A stretch of DNA of 64,000 nucleotides from Aplectana chamaeleonis (taxonomy: Eukaryota; Nematoda; Chromadorea; Rhabditida; Cosmocercidae), in NCBI GenBank assembly GCA_029168955.1, contig JAPDOI010001856.1, forward strand, positions 1-64,000. Reading direction: 5' to 3'. This document shows, one piece after another, positions 22,901 through 37,900 of the stretch; the stretch's first letter is position 1, and every line of letters begins with the position of its first letter. The notes beneath the pieces are model-generated. The model had not been told where the DNA came from, searched no databases, and saw only the letters and a list, made by a program, of their open reading frames with translations. The position numbers and the translations under genes were made by a program.

Positions 22901-25900
22901 TCCTCGCTCCTCCCCCGTTTCTCCCGCCTCCTCAGGAGTGTTGATACACGTTGGCCACCACACCCGTAGAAAGTGTGTGGGACCCAAATGGGTGTGCGCA
23001 GAACGCCGTAGAAAGTGTGTGGGACCCAAATGGGTGTGCGCAGAACGCCGTAGAAAGTGTGCGGGACCCAAGTGGGAGTGCGCCGGACGCCGTAGAAAGT
23101 GTGCGGGACCCAAATGGGTGTGCGCAGAACGCCGTAGAAAGTGTGCGGGACCCAAGTGGGAGTGCGCCGGACGCCGTATAAAGTGTGCGGGACCCAAATG
23201 GGTGTGCGCAGAACGCCGTAGAAAGTGTGCGGGACCCAAGTGGGAGTGCGCCGGACGCCGTAGAAAGTGTGCGGGACCCAAATGGGTGTGCGCAGAACGC
23301 CGTAGAAAGGGTGGTGGCCATCGTGTATCAACACTCCTGAGGAGGCGGGAGAAACGGGAGAGGAGGGAGGTTCCTGATTGGACGCAACACGGGTTAGCCC
23401 CGGCCCCCGGCTGTTGCGTCCAATCAGAATCCTCGCTCCTCCCCCGTTTCTCCCGCCTCCTCAGGAGTGTTGATACACGATGGCCACCACACCCGTAGAA
23501 AGTGTGTGGGACCCAAACGGGTGTGCGCAGAACGCCGTAGAAAGTGTGCGGGACCCAAGTGGGAGTGCGCCGGACGCCGTAGAAAGTGTGCGGGACCCAA
23601 ATGGGTGTGCGCAGAACGCCGTAGAAAGTGTGCGGGACCCAAGTGGGAGTGCGCCGGACGCCGTAGAAAGTGTGCGGGACCCAAGTGGGAGTGCGCCGGG
23701 CGCCGTAGAAAGTGTGCGGGACCCAAGTGGGAGTGCGCCGGACGCCGTAGAAAGTGTGCGGGACCCAAATGGGTGTGCGCAGAACGCCGTAGAAAGGGTG
23801 GTGGCCATCGTGTATCAACACTCCTGAGGAGGCGGGAGAAACGGGAGAGGAGGGAGGTTCCTGATTGGACGCAACACGGGTTAGCCCCGGCCCCCGGCTG
23901 TTGCGTCCAATCAGAATCCTCGCTCCTCCCCCGTTTCTCCCGCCTCCTCAGGAGTGTTGATACACGTTGGCCACCACACCCGTAGAAAGTGTGTGGGACC
24001 CAAATGGGTGTGCGCAGAACGCCGTAGAAAGTGTGTGGGACCCAAATGGGTGTGCGCAGAACGCCGTAGAAAGTGTGCGGGACCCAAGTGGGAGTGCGCC
24101 GGACGCCGTAGAAAGTGTGCGGGACCCAAGTGGGAGTGCGCCGGACGCCGTATAAAGTGTGCGGGACCCAAATGGGTGTGCGCAGAACGCCTTAGAAAGT
24201 GTGCGGGACCCAAGTGGGAGTGCGCCGGACGCCGTAGAAAGTGTGCGGGACCCAAATGGGTGTGCGCAGAACGCCGTAGAAAGGGTGGTGGCCATCGTGT
24301 ATCAACACTCCTGAGGAGGCGGGAGGAACGGGAGAGGAGGGAGGTTCCTGATTGGACGCAACACGGGTTAGCCCCGGCCCCCGGCTGTTGCGTCCAATCA
24401 GAATCCTCGCTCCTCCCCCGTTTCTCCCGCCTCCTCAGGAGTGTTGATACACGATGGCCACCACACCCGTAGAAAGTGTGTGGGACCCAAACGGGTGTGC
24501 GCAGAACGCCGTAGAAAGTGTGCGGGACCCAAGTGGGAGTGCGCCGGACGCCGTAGAAAGTGTGCGGGACCCAAATGGGTGTGCGCAGAACGCCGTAGAA
24601 AGTGTGCGGGACCCAAGTGGGAGTGCGCCGGACGCCGTAGAAAGTGTGCGGGACCCAAGTGGGAGTGCGCCGGGCGCCGTAGAAAGTGTGCGGGACCCAA
24701 GTGGGAGTGCGCCGGACGCCGTATAAAGTGTGCGGGACTCGAGTGGGAGTGTGCCTGACGCCGTAGAAAGTGTGCGGGACCCAAGTGGAAGTGCGCCGGA
24801 CGCCGTATAAAGTGTGCGAGACCCAAATGGGCGTGCGCAGAACGCCGTAGAAAGTGTGCGGGACCCAAATGAGAGTGCGCCGGACGCCGTAGAAAGTGTG
24901 CGGGACCCAAATGGGTGTGCGCAGAACGCCGTAGAAAGGGTGGTGGCCATCGTGTATCAACACTCCTGAGGAGGCGGGAGAAACGGGAGAGGAGGGAGGT
25001 TCCCGATTGGACGCAACACGGGTTAGCCCCGGCCCCCGGCTGTTGCGTCCAATCAGAATCCTCGCTCCTCCCCCGTTTCTCCCGCCTCCTCAGGAGTGTT
25101 GATACACGATGGCCACCACACCCGTAGAAAGTGTGTGGGACCCAAACGGGTGTGCGCAGAACGCCGTAGAAAGTGTGCGGGACCCAAGTGGGAGTGCGCC
25201 GGACGCCGTAGAAAGTGTGCGGGACCCAAGTGGGAGTGCGCCGGACGCCGTAGAAAGTGTGCGGGACCCAAGTGGGAGTGCGCCGGGCGCCGTAGAAAGT
25301 GTGCGGGACCCAAATGGGTGTGCGCAGAACGCCGTAGAAAGTGTGTGGGACCTAAATGAGAGTGCGCCGGACGCCGTATAAAGTGTGCGGGACTCGAGTG
25401 GGAGTGTGCCTGACGCCGTAGAAAGTGTGCGGGACCCAAATGAGAGTGCGCCACACGCCGTAGAAAGCGTGCGGGACCCAAGTGGAAGTGCGCCGGACGC
25501 CGTAGAAAGTGTGCGAGACCCAAATGGGCGTGCGCAGAACGCCGTAGAAAGTGTGCGGGACCCAAATGAGAGTGCGCCGGACGCCGTAGAAAGTGTGCGG
25601 GACCCAAATGGGTGTGCGCCGGACGCCGTAGAAAGTGTGCGGGACCCACGTGGGAGTGCGCCGGACGCCGTATAAAGTGTGCGGGACTCAAGTGGGAGTG
25701 CGCCGGACGCCGTAGAAAGTGTGCGGGACCCAAATGAGAGTGCGCCGGACGCCGTAGAAAGTGTGCGGGACCCAAATGGGTGTGCGCCGGACGCCGTATA
25801 AAGTGTGCGGGACCCAAGTGGGAACACGCCGGACGCCGTAGAAAGTGTGCGGGACCCAAATGGGTGTGCGCAGAACGCCGTAGAAAGGGTGGTGGCCATC

Positions 25901-28900
25901 GTGTATCAACACTCCTGAGGAGGCGGGAGAAACGGGGGAGGAGGGAGGTTCCTGATTGGACGCAACACGGGTTAGCCCCGGCCCCCGGCTGTTGCGTCCA
26001 ATCAGAATCCTCGCTCCTCCCCCGTTTCTCCCCCCTCCTCAGGAGTGTTGATACACGTTGGCCACCACACCCGTAGAAAGTGTGTGGGACCCAAATGGGT
26101 GTGCGCAGAACGCCGTAGAAAGTGTGTGGGACCCAAATGGGTGTGCGCAGAACGCCGTAGAAAGTGTGCGGAACCCAAGTGGGAGTGCGCCGGACGCCGT
26201 AGAAAGTGTGCGGGACCCAAATGGATCTGCGCAGAACGCCGTAGAAAGTGTGCGGGACCCAAGTGGGAGTGCGCCGGACCCCGTAGAAAGTGTGCGGGAC
26301 CCAAGTGGAAGTGCGCCGGACGCCGTAGAAAGTGTGCGGGACCCAAATGGGTGTGCGTAGAACGCCGTAGAAAGTTTGTGGGACCCAAATGGGTGTGCGC
26401 CGGACGCCGTAGAAAGTGAGCGGAACCCAAGTGGGAGTGCGCCGGACGCCGTAGAAAGTGTGCGGGACCCAAATGAGAGTGGGCCTGACGCCGTAGAAAG
26501 TGTGCGTGACCCAAGTGGGAGTGCGCCAGACGCCATAGAAAGTGTGCGGGACCCAAGTGGAAGTGCGCCGGACGCCGTATAAAGTGTGCGAGACCCAAAT
26601 GGGCGTGCGCAGAACGCCGTAGAAAGTGTGCGGGACCCAAATGAGAGTGCGCCGGACGCCGTAGAAAGGGTGGTGGCCATCGTGTATCAACACTCCTGAG
26701 GAGGAGGGAGAAACGGGGAGGAGGGAGGTTCCTGATTGGACGCAACGCGGGTTAGCCCCGGCCCCCGGCTGTTGCGTCCAATCAAAACCCCCGCTCCCCC
26801 CCCTTTCCTCCCCCCTCCTCAGGAGTGTTGATACACGATGGCCACCACACCCGTAGAAAGTGTGTGGGACCCAAACGGGTGTGCGCAGAACGCCGTAGAA
26901 AGTGTGCGGGACCCAAGTGGGAGTGCGCCGGACGCCGTAGAAAGTGTGCGGGACCCAAATGGGTGTGCGCAGAACGCCGTAGAAAGTGTGCGGGACCCAA
27001 GTGGGAGTGCGCCGGACGCCGTAGAAAGTGTGCGGGACCCAAGTGGGAGTGCGCCGGGCGCCGTAGAAAGTGTGCGGGACCCAAATGGGTGTGCGCAGAA
27101 CGCCGTAGAAAGTGTGTCGAACCCAAATGAGAGTGCGCCGGACGCCGTAGAAAGTGTGCGAGACCCAAATGGGCGTGCGCAGAACGCCGCATAAAGTGTG
27201 CGGGACCCAAATGAGAGTGCGCCGGACGCCGTAGAAAGTGTGCGGGACCCAAATGGGTGTGCGCCGGACGCCGTATAAAGTGTGCGGGACCCAAGTGGGA
27301 GTGCGCCGGACGCCGTAGAAAGTGTGCGGGACCCAAATGGGTGTGCGCAGAACGCCGTAGAAAGGGTGGTGGCCATCGTGTATCAACACTCCTGAGGAGG
27401 CGGGAGAAACGGGGGAGGAGGGAGGTTCCTGATTGGACGCAACACGGGTTAGCCCCGGCCCCCGGCTGTTGCGTCCAATCAGAATCCTCGCTCCTCCCCC
27501 GTTTCTCCCCCCTCCTCAGGAGTGTTGATACACGATGGCCACCACACCCGTAGAAAGTGTGTGGGACCCAAACGGGTGTGCGCAGAACGCCGTAGAAAGT
27601 GTGCGGGACCCAAGTGGGAGTGCGCCGGACGCCGTAGAAAGTGTGCGGGACCCAAATGGGTGTGCGCAGAACGCCGTAGAAAGTGTGCGGGACCCAAGTG
27701 GGAGTGCGCCGCACGCCGTAGAAAGTGTGCGGGCCCCAAATGAGAGTGCGCCGGGCGCCGTGGAACGTGTGGGGGCCCCAAGTGGGAGTGCGCGGGACGC
27801 CGTATAAAGTGTGCGGGACTCGAGTGGGAGTGTGCCTGACGCCGTAGAAAGTGTGCGGGACCCAAATGAGAGTGCGCCACACGCCGTAGAAAGCGTGCGG
27901 GACCCAAGTGGAAGTGCGCCGGACGCCGTAGAAAGTGTGCGAGACCCAAATGGGCGTGCGCAGAACGCCGTAGAAAGTGTGCGGGACCCAAATGAGAGTG
28001 CGCCGGACGCCGTAGAAAGGGTGGTGGCCATCGTGTATCAACACTCCTGAGGAGGCGGGAGAAACGGGGGAGGAGGGAGGTTCCTGATTGGACGCAACAC
28101 GGGTTAGCCCCGGCCCCCGGCTGTTGCGTCCAATCAGAATCCTCGCTCCTCCCCCGTTTCTCCCGCCTCCTCAGGAGTGTTGATACACGTTGGCCACCAC
28201 ACCCGTAGAAAGTGTGTGGGACCCAAATGGGTGTGCGCAGAACGCCGTAGAAAGTGTGTGGGACCCAAATGGGTGTGCGCAGAACGCCGTAGAAAGTGTG
28301 CGGGACCCAAGTGGGAGTGCGCCGGACGCCGTAGAAAGTGTGCGGGACCCAAATGGGTGTGCGCAGAACGCCGTAGAAAGTGTGCGGGACCCAAGTGGGA
28401 GTGCGCCGGACGCCGTATAAAGTGTGCGGGACCCAAATGGGTGTGCGCAGAACGCCGTAGAAAGTGTGCGGGACCCAAGTGGGAGTGCGCCGGACGCCGT
28501 AGAAAGTGTGCGGGACCCAAATGGGTGTGCGCAGAACGCCGTAGAAAGGGTGGTGGCCATCGTGTATCAACACTCCTGAGGAGGCGGGAGAAACGGGAGA
28601 GGAGGGAGGTTCCTGATTGGACGCAACACGGGTTAGCCCCGGCCCCCGGCTGTTGCGTCCAATCAGAATCCTCGCTCCTCCCCGTTTCTCCCGCCTCCTC
28701 AGGAGTGTTGATACACGATGGCCACCACCCCCGTAGAAAGTGTGTGGGACCCAAATGGGTGTGCGCAGAACGCCGTAGAAAGTGTGCGGGACCCAAGTGG
28801 GAGTGCGCCGGACGCCGTAGAAAGTGTGCGGGACCCAAATGGGTGTGCGCAGAACGCCGTAGAAAGTGTGCGGGACCCAAGTGGGAGTGCGCCGGACGCC

Positions 28901-31900
28901 GTAGAAAGTGTGCGGGACCCAAGTGGGAGTGCGCCGGACGCCGTAGAAAGTGTGCGGGACCCAAGTGGGAGTGCGCCGGACGCCGTAGAAAGTGTGCGGG
29001 ACCCAAATGGGTGTGCGCAGAACGCCGTAGAAAGGGTGGTGGCCATCGTGTATCAACACTCCTGAGGAGGCGGGAGAAACGGGGGAGGAGGGAGGTTCCT
29101 GATTGGACGCAACACGGGTTAGCCCCGGCCCCCGGCTGTTGCGTCCAATCAGAATCCTCGCTCCTCCCCCGTTTCTCCCGCCTCCTCAGGAGTGTTGATA
29201 CACGTTGGCCACCACACCCGTAGAAAGTGTGTGGGACCCAAATGGGTGTGCGCAGAACGCCGTAGAAAGTGTGTGGGACCCAAATGGGTGTGCGCAGAAC
29301 GCCGTAGAAAGTGTGCGGGACCCAAGTGGGAGTGCGCCGGACGCCGTAGAAAGTGTGCGGGACCCAAATGAGAGTGCGCCGGACGCCGTAGAAAGTGTGC
29401 GGGACCCAAGTGGGAGTGCGCCGGACGCCGTAGAAAGTGTGCGGGACCCAAATGGGTGTGCGCAGAACGCCGTAGAAAGGGTGGTGGCCATCGTGTATCA
29501 ACACTCCTGAGGAGGCGGGAGGAACGGGAGAGGAGGGAGGGTCCTGTGTGGGCGGAACAGGGGGTAGCCCCCGGCCCCGGCTGGTGGGGCCAAGCAGAAT
29601 CCTCGCTCCTCCCCGTTTCTCCCGCCTCCTCAGGAGTGTTGATACACGATGGCCACCACACCCGTAGAAAGTGTGTGGGACCCAAACGGGTGTGCGCAGA
29701 ACGCCGTAGAAAGTGTGCGGGACCCAAGTGGGAGTGCGCCGGACGCCGTAGAAAGTGTGCGGGACCCAAATGGGTGTGCGCAGAACGCCGTAGAAAGTGT
29801 GCGGGACCCAAGTGGGAGTGCGCCGGACGCCGTAGAAAGTGTGCGGGACCCAAGTGGGAGTGCGCCGGGCGCCGTAGAAAGTGTGCGGGACCCAAATGGG
29901 TGTGCGCAGAACGCCCTAGAAAGTGTGCGGGACCCAAGTGGAAGTGCACCGGACGCCGTAGAAAGTGTGCGGGACTCAAATGGGAGTGCGCCACACGCCG
30001 AAGAAAGCGTGCGGGACCCAAGTGGGAATGCGCCGGACGCCGTAGAAAGTTTGCGGGACTCAAATGGGCGTGCGCAGAACGCCGTAGAAAGTGTGCGGGA
30101 CCCAAACGAGAGTGCGCCGGACTCCGTAGAAAGTGTGCGGGACCCAAATGGATATGCGCCGGACTCCGTAGAAAGTGGCGGGACCCAAATGGGTGTGCGC
30201 AGAACGCCGTAGAAAGTGTGCGGGACCCAAATGGGTGTGCGCAGAACGCCGTAGAAAGGGTGGTGGCCATCGTGTATCAACACTCCTGAGGAGGCGGGAG
30301 AAACGGGGGAGGAGGGAGGTTCCTGATTGGACGCAACACGGGTTAGCCCCGGCCCCCGGCTGTTGCGTCCAATCAGAATCCTCGCTCCTCCCCCGTTTCT
30401 CCCGCCTCCTCAGGAGTGTTGATACACGTTGGCCACCACACCCGTAGAAAGTGTGTGGGACCCAAATGGGTGTGCGCAGAACGCCGTAGAAAGTGTGTGG
30501 GACCCAAATGGGTGTGCGCAGAACGCCGTAGAAAGTGTGCGGGACCCAAGTGGGAGTGCGCCGGACGCCGTAGAAAGTGTGCGGGACCCAAATGGGTGTG
30601 CGCAGAACGCCGTAGAAAGTGTGCGGGACCCAAATGGGTGTGCGCAGAACGCCGTAGAAAGTGTGCGGGACCCAAGTGGGAGTGCGCCGGACGCCGTAGA
30701 AAGTGTGCGGGACCCAAATGGGTGTGCGCAGAACGCCGTAGAAAGTGTGCGGGACCCAAATGAGAGTGCGCCACACGCCGTAGAAAGCGTGCGGGACCCA
30801 AGTGGAAGTGCGCTGGACGCCGTAGAAAGTGTGCGAGACCCAAATGGGCGTGCGCAGAACGCCGTAGAAAGTGTGCGGGACCCAAATGAGAGTGCGCCGG
30901 ACGCCGTAGAAAGTGTGCGGGACCCAAATGAGAGTGCGCCGGACGCCGTAGAAAGTGTGCGGGACCCAAATGGGTCTGCGCCGGACGCCGTAGAAAGTGT
31001 GCGAGACCCAAATGGGCGTGCGCAGAACGCCGAAGAAAGTGGGCGGGACCCAAAGGGGTGAGCGCCGGACGCCGTAGGAATTGTGCGGGACCCAAATGGG
31101 TGTGCGCCGGACGCCGTAGAAAGTGTGCGGAACCCATGTGGGAGTGCGCCGGACGCCGTATAAAGTGTGCGGGACCCAAATGGGTGTGCGCAGAACGCCG
31201 TAGAAAGTGTGCGGGACCCAAATGGGTGTGCGCAGAACGCCGTAGAAAGGGTGGTGGCCATCGTGTATCAACACTCCTGAGGAGGCGGGAGAAACGGGAG
31301 AGGAGGGAGGTTCCTGATTGGACGCAACACGGGTTAGCCCCGGCCCCCGGCTGTTGCGTCCAATCAGAATCCTCGCTCCTCCCCGTTTCTCCCGCCTCCT
31401 CAGGAGTGTTGATACACGTTGGCCACCACACCCGTAGAAAGTGTGTGGGACCCAAATGGGTGTGCGCAGAACGCCGTAGAAAGTGTGTGGGACCCAAATG
31501 GGTGTGCGCAGAACGCCGTAGAAAGTGTGCGGGACCCAAGTGGGAGTGCGCCGGACGCCGTAGAAAGTGTGCGGGACCCAAATGGGTGTGCGCAGAACGC
31601 CGTAGAAAGTGTGCGGGACCCAAGTGGGAGTGCGCCGGACGCCGTATAAAGTGTGCGGGACCCAAATGGGTGTGCGCAGAACGCCGTAGAAAGTGTGCGG
31701 GACCCAAGTGGGAGTGCGCCGGACGCCGTAGAAAGTGTGCGGGACCCAAATGGGTGTGCGCAGAACGCCGTAGAAAGGGTGGTGGCCATCGTGTATCAAC
31801 ACTCCTGAGGAGGCGGGAGAAACGGGAGAGGAGGGAGGTTCCTGATTGGACGCAACACGGGTTAGCCCCCGGCCGCGGCGGGTGCGTCCAATCAGGATCC

Positions 31901-34900
31901 TCGCTCCTCCCCGTTTCTTCCCCCTCCTCAGGAGTGTTGATACACGTTGGCCACCACACCCGTAGAAAGTGTGTGGGACCCAAATGGGTGTGCGCAGAAC
32001 GCCGTAGAAAGTGTGTGGGACCCAAATGGGTGTGCGCAGAACGCCGTAGAAAGTGTGCGGGACCCAAGTGGGAGTGCGCCGGACGCCGTAGAAAGTGTGC
32101 GGGACCCAAATGGGTGTGCGCAGAACGCCGTAGAAAGTGTGCGGGACCCAAGTGGGAGTGCGCCGGACGCCGTATAAAGTGTGCGGGACCCAAATGGGTG
32201 TGCGCAGAACGCCGTAGAAAGTGTGCGGGACCCAAGTGGGAGTGCGCCGGACGCCGTAGAAAGTGTGCGGGACCCAAATGGGTGTGCGCAGAACGCCGTA
32301 GAAAGGGTGGTGGCCATCGTGTATCAACACTCCTGAGGAGGCGGGAGAAACGGGGAGGAGGAGGTTCCTGATTGGACGCAACACGGGTTAGCCCCGGCCC
32401 CCGGCTGTTGCGTCCAATCAGAATCCTCGCTCCTCCCCCGTTTCTCCCGCCTCCTCAGGAGTGTTGATACACGATGGCCACCACACCCGTAGAAAGTGTG
32501 TGGGACCCAAACGGGTGTGCGCAGAACGCCGTAGAAAGTGTGCGGGACCCAAGTGGGAGTGCGCCGGACGCCGTAGAAAGTGTGCGGGACCCAAATGGGT
32601 GTGCGCAGAACGCCGTAGAAAGTGTGCGGGACCCAAGTGGGAGTGCGCCGGACGCCGTAGAAAGTGTGCGGGACCCAAATGGGTGTGCGCCGGACGCCGT
32701 AGAAAGTGTGCGGGACCCAAGTGGGAGTGCGCCGGACGCCGTAGAAAGTGTGCGGGACCCAAATGGGTGTGCGCAGAACGCCGTAGAAAGGGTGGTGGCC
32801 ATCGTGTATCAACACTCCTGAGGAGGCGGGAGAAACGGGGAGGAGGGAAGTTCCTGATTGGACGCAACACGGGTTAGCCCCGGCCCCGGCTGTTGCGTCC
32901 AATCAGAATCCTCGCTCCTCCCCGTTTCTCCCGCCTCCTCAGGAGTGTTGATACACGTTGGCCACCACACGCCGTAGAAAGTGTGCGGGACCCAAATGGG
33001 TGTGCGCAGAACGCCGTAGAAAGTGTGCGGGACCCAAATGGGTGTGCGCAGAACGCCGTAGAAAGTGTGCGCGACCCAAGTGGGAGTGCGCCGGACCCCG
33101 TAGAAAGTGTGCGGGACCCAAGTGGGAGTGCGCCGGACGCCGTAGAAAGTGTGCGGGACCCAAATGGGTGTGCGCAGAACGCCGTAGAAAGTGTGCGGGA
33201 CCCAAGTGGGAGTGCGCCGGACGCCGTAGAAAGTGTGCGGGACCCAAATGGGTGTGCGCAGAACGCCGTAGAAAGGGTGGTGGCCATCGTGTATCAACAC
33301 TCCTGAGGAGGCGGGAGAAACGGGAGAGGAGGGAGGTTCCTGATTGGACGCAACACGGGTTAGCCCCGGCCCCCGGCTGTTGCGTCCAATCAGAATCCTC
33401 GCTCCTCCCCCGTTTCTCCCGCCTCCTCAGGAGTGTTGATACACGATGGCCACCACACCCGTAGAAAGTGTGTGGGACCCAAACGGGTGTGCGCAGAACG
33501 CCGTAGAAAGTGTGCGGGACCCAAGTGGGAGTGCGCCGGACGCCGTAGAAAGTGTGCGGGACCCAAATGGGTGTGCGCAGAACGCCGTAGAAAGTGTGCG
33601 GGACCCAAGTGGGAGTGCGCCGGACGCCGTAGAAAGTGTGCGGGACCCAAGTGGGAGTGCGCCGGACGCCGTAGAAAGTGTGCGGGACCCAAATGGGTGT
33701 GCGCAGAACGCCGTATAAAGTGTGCGGGACTCGAGTGGGAGTGTGCCTGACGCCGTAGAAAGTGTGCGGGACCCAAGTGGAAGTGCGCCGGACGCCGTAT
33801 AAAGTGTGCGAGACCCAAATGGGCGTGCGCAGAACGCCGTAGAAAGTGTGCGGGACCCAAATGAGAGTGCGCCGGACGCCGTAGAAAGGGTGGTGGCCAT
33901 CGTGTATCAACACTCCTGAGGAGGCGGGAGAAACGGGGGAGGAGGGAGGTTCCTGATTGGACGCAACACGGGTTAGCCCCGGCCCCCGGCTGTTGCGTCC
34001 AATCAGAATCCTCGCTCCTCCCCCGTTTCTCCCGCCTCCTCAGGAGTGTTGATACACGTTGGCCACCACACCCGTAGAAAGTGTGTGGGACCCAAATGGG
34101 TGTGCGCAGAACGCCCTAGAAAGTGTGTGGGACCCAAATGGGTGTGCGCAGAACGCCGTAGAAAGTGTGCGGGACCCAAGTGGGAGTGCGCCGGACGCCG
34201 TAGAAAGTGTGCGGGACCCAAATGGGTGTGCGCAGAACGCCGTAGAAAGTGTGCGGGACCCAAGTGGGAGTGCGCCGGACGCCGTATAAAGTGTGCGGGA
34301 CCCAAATGGGTGTGCGCAGAACGCCGTAGAAAGTGTGCGGGACCCAAGTGGGAGTGCGCCGGACGCCGTAGAAAGTGTGCGGGACCCAAATGGGTGTGCG
34401 CAGAACGCCGTAGAAAGGGTGGTGGCCATCGTGTATCAACACTCCTGAGGAGGCGGGAGAAACGGGAGAGGAGGGAGGTTCCTGATTGGACGCAACACGG
34501 GTTAGCCCCGGCCCCCGGCTGTTGCGTCCAATCAGAATCCTCGCTCCTCCCCGTTTCTCCCGCCTCCTCAGGAGTGTTGATACGCGATGCCCACCACACC
34601 CGTAGAAAGTGTGTGGGACCCAAACGGGTGTGCGCAGAACGCCGTAGAAAGTGTGCGGGACCCAAGTGGGAGTGCGCCGGACGCCGTAGAAAGTGTGCGG
34701 GACCCAAATGGGTGTGCGCAGAACGCCGTAGAAAGTGTGCGGGACCCAAGTGGGAGTGCGCCGGACGCCGTAGAAAGTGTGCGGGACCCAAATGGGTGTG
34801 CGCAGAACGCCCTAGAAAGTGTGCGGGACCCAATGGGAGTGCGCCGGACGCCGTATAAAGTGTGCGGGACTCGAGTGGGAGTGTGCCTGACGCCGTAGAA

Positions 34901-37900
34901 AGTGTGCGGGACCCAAATGAGAGTGCGCCACACGCCGTAGAAAGCGTGCGGGACCCAAGTGGAAGTGCGCCGGACGCCGTAGAAAGTGTGCGAGACCCAA
35001 ATGGGCGTGCGCAGAACGCCGTAGAAAGTGTGCGGGACCCAAATGAGAGTGCGCCGGACGCCGTAGAAAGGGGGGTGGCCATCGTGTATCAACACTCCTG
35101 AGGAGGAGGCAGAAACGGGGAGGAGGAGGTTCCTGATTGGACGCAACACGGGTTAGCCCCGGCCCCCGGCTGTTGCGTCCAATCAGAATCCTCGCTCCTC
35201 CCCCGTTTCTCCCGCCTCCTCAGGAGTGTTGATACACGTTGGCCACCACACCCGTAGAAAGTGTGTGGGACCCAAATGGGTGTGCGCAGAACGCCCTAGA
35301 AAGTGTGTGGGACCCAAATGGGTGTGCGCAGAACGCCGTAGAAAGTGTGCGGGACCCAAGTGGGAGTGCGCCGGACGCCGTAGAAAGTGTGCGGGACCCA
35401 AATGGGTGTGCGCAGAACGCCGTAGAAAGTGTGCGGGACCCAAGTGGGAGTGCGCCGGACGCCGTATAAAGTGTGCGGGACCCAAATGGGTGTGCGCAGA
35501 ACGCCGTAGAAAGTGTGCGGGACCCAAGTGGGAGTGCGCCGGACGCCGTAGAAAGTGTGCGGGACCCAAATGGGTGTGCGCAGAACGCCGTAGAAAGGGT
35601 GGTGGCCATCGTGTATCAACACTCCTGAGGAGGCGGGAGAAACGGGAGAGGAGGGAGGTTCCTGATTGGACGCAACACGGGTTAGCCCCGGCCCCCGGCT
35701 GTTGCGTCCAATCAGAATCCTCGCTCCTCCCCCGTTTCTCCCGCCTCCTCAGGAGTGTTGATACACGATGGCCACCACACCCGTAGAAAGTGTGTGGGAC
35801 CCAAACGGGTGTGCGCAGAACGCCGTAGAAAGTGTGCGGGACCCAAGTGGGAGTGCGCCGGACGCCGTAGAAAGTGTGCGGGACCCAAATGGGTGTGCGC
35901 AGAACGCCGTAGAAAGTGTGCGGGACCCAAGTGGGAGTGCGCCGGACGCCGTACAAAGTGTGCGGGACCCAAATGGGAGTGCGCCGGGCGCCGTAGAAAG
36001 TGTGCGGGACCCAAATGGGGGGGCGTCGGACGCCCTAGAAAGTGTGCGGGACCCAAATGGGTGTGCGCAGAACGCCGTAGAAAGGGTGGTGGCCATCGTG
36101 TATCAACACTCCTGAGGAGGCGGGAGAAACGGGGAGGAGGAGGTTCCTGATTGGACGCAACACGGGTTAGCCCCGGCCCCGGCTGTTGCGTCCAATCAGA
36201 ATCCTCGCTCCTCCCCGTTTCTCCCGCCTCCTCAGGAGTGTTGATACACGATGGCCACCACACCCGTAGAAAGTGTGTGGGACCCAAATGGGTGTGCGCA
36301 GAACGCCGTAGAAAGTGTGCGGGACCCAAATGGGTGTGCGCAGAACGCCGTAGAAAGTGTGCGGGACCCAAGTGGGAGTGCGCCGGACGCCGTAGAAAGT
36401 GTGCGGGACCCAAGTGGGAGTGCGCCGGACGCCGTAGAAAGTGTGCGGGACCCAAATGGGTGTGCGCAGAACGCCGTAGAAAGTGTGCGGGACCCAAGTG
36501 GGAGTGCGCCGGACGCCGTAGAAAGTGTGCCCAAATGGGTGTGCGCAGAACGCCATAGAAAGGGTGGTGGGCAACGTGTATCAAAACTCCCGAGGAGGCG
36601 GGAGAAACGGGAGAGGAGGAGGTTCCTGATTGGACGCAACACGGGTTAGCCCCGGCCCCCGGCTGCTCCGACCACTCAGGATCCTCGCTCCTCCCCCGTT
36701 TCTCCCGCCTCCTCAGGAGTGTTGATACACGATGGCCATCACCCCCGTAGAAAGTGTGTGGGACCCAAATGGGTGTGCGCAGAACGCCGTAGAAAGTGTG
36801 CGGGACCTAAGTGGGAGTGCGCCGGACGCCGTAGAAAGTGTGCCGGACCCAAATGGGTGTGCGCAGAACGCCGTAGAAAGTGTGCGGGACCCAAGTGGGA
36901 GTGCGCCGGACGCCGTAGAAAGTGTGCGGGACCCAAATGAGAGTGCGCCGGACGCCGTAGAAAGTGTGCGGGACCCAAGTGGGAGTGCGCCGGACGCCGT
37001 AGAAAGTGTGCGGGACCCAAATGGGTGTACGCAGAACGCCGTAGAAAGTGTGCGGGACCCAAGTGGGAGTGCGCCGGACGCCGTAGAAAGTGTGCGGGAC
37101 CCAAATGGGTGTGCGCAGAACGCCGTAGAAAGGGTGGTGGCCATCGTGTATCAACACTCCTGAGGAGGGGGGAGGAACCGGGGAGGAGGGAGGTTCCTGC
37201 TTCGCCGCAACACGGCTTAGCCCCGCCCCCCGGCTGTTGCGTCCAATCACAATCCTCGCTCCTCCCCCGTTTCTCCCGCCTCCTCAGGAGTGTTGATACA
37301 CGTTGGCCACCACACCCGTAGAAAGTGTGTGGGACCCAAATGGGTGTGCGCAGAACGCCGTAGAAAGTGTGTGGGACCCAAATGGGTGTGCGCAGAACGC
37401 CGTAGAAAGTGTGCGGGACCCAAGTGGGAGTGCGCCGGACGCCGTAGAAAGTGTGCGGGACCCAAATGGGTGTGCGCAGAACGCCGTAGAAAGTGTGCGG
37501 GACCCAAGTGGGAGTGCGCCGGACGCCGTAGAAAGTGTGCGGGACCCAAATGGGTGTGCGCAGAACGCCGTAGAAAGTGTGCGGGACCCAAGTGGGAGTG
37601 CGCCGGACGCCGTAGAAAGTGTGCGGGACCCAAATGGGTGTGCGCAGAACGCCGTAGAAAGGGTGGTGGCCATCGTGTATCAACACTCCTGAGGAGGCGG
37701 GAGAAACGGGGGAGGAGGGAGGTTCCTGATTGGACGCAACACGGGTTAGCCCCGGCCCCTGGCTGTTGCGTCCAATCAAGATCCTCGCTCCTCCCCCGTT
37801 TCTCCCTCCTCCTCAGGAGTGTTGATACACGATGGCCACCACCCCCGTAGAAAGTGTGTGGGACCCAAATGGGTGTACGCCGGACGCCGTAGAAAGTGTG

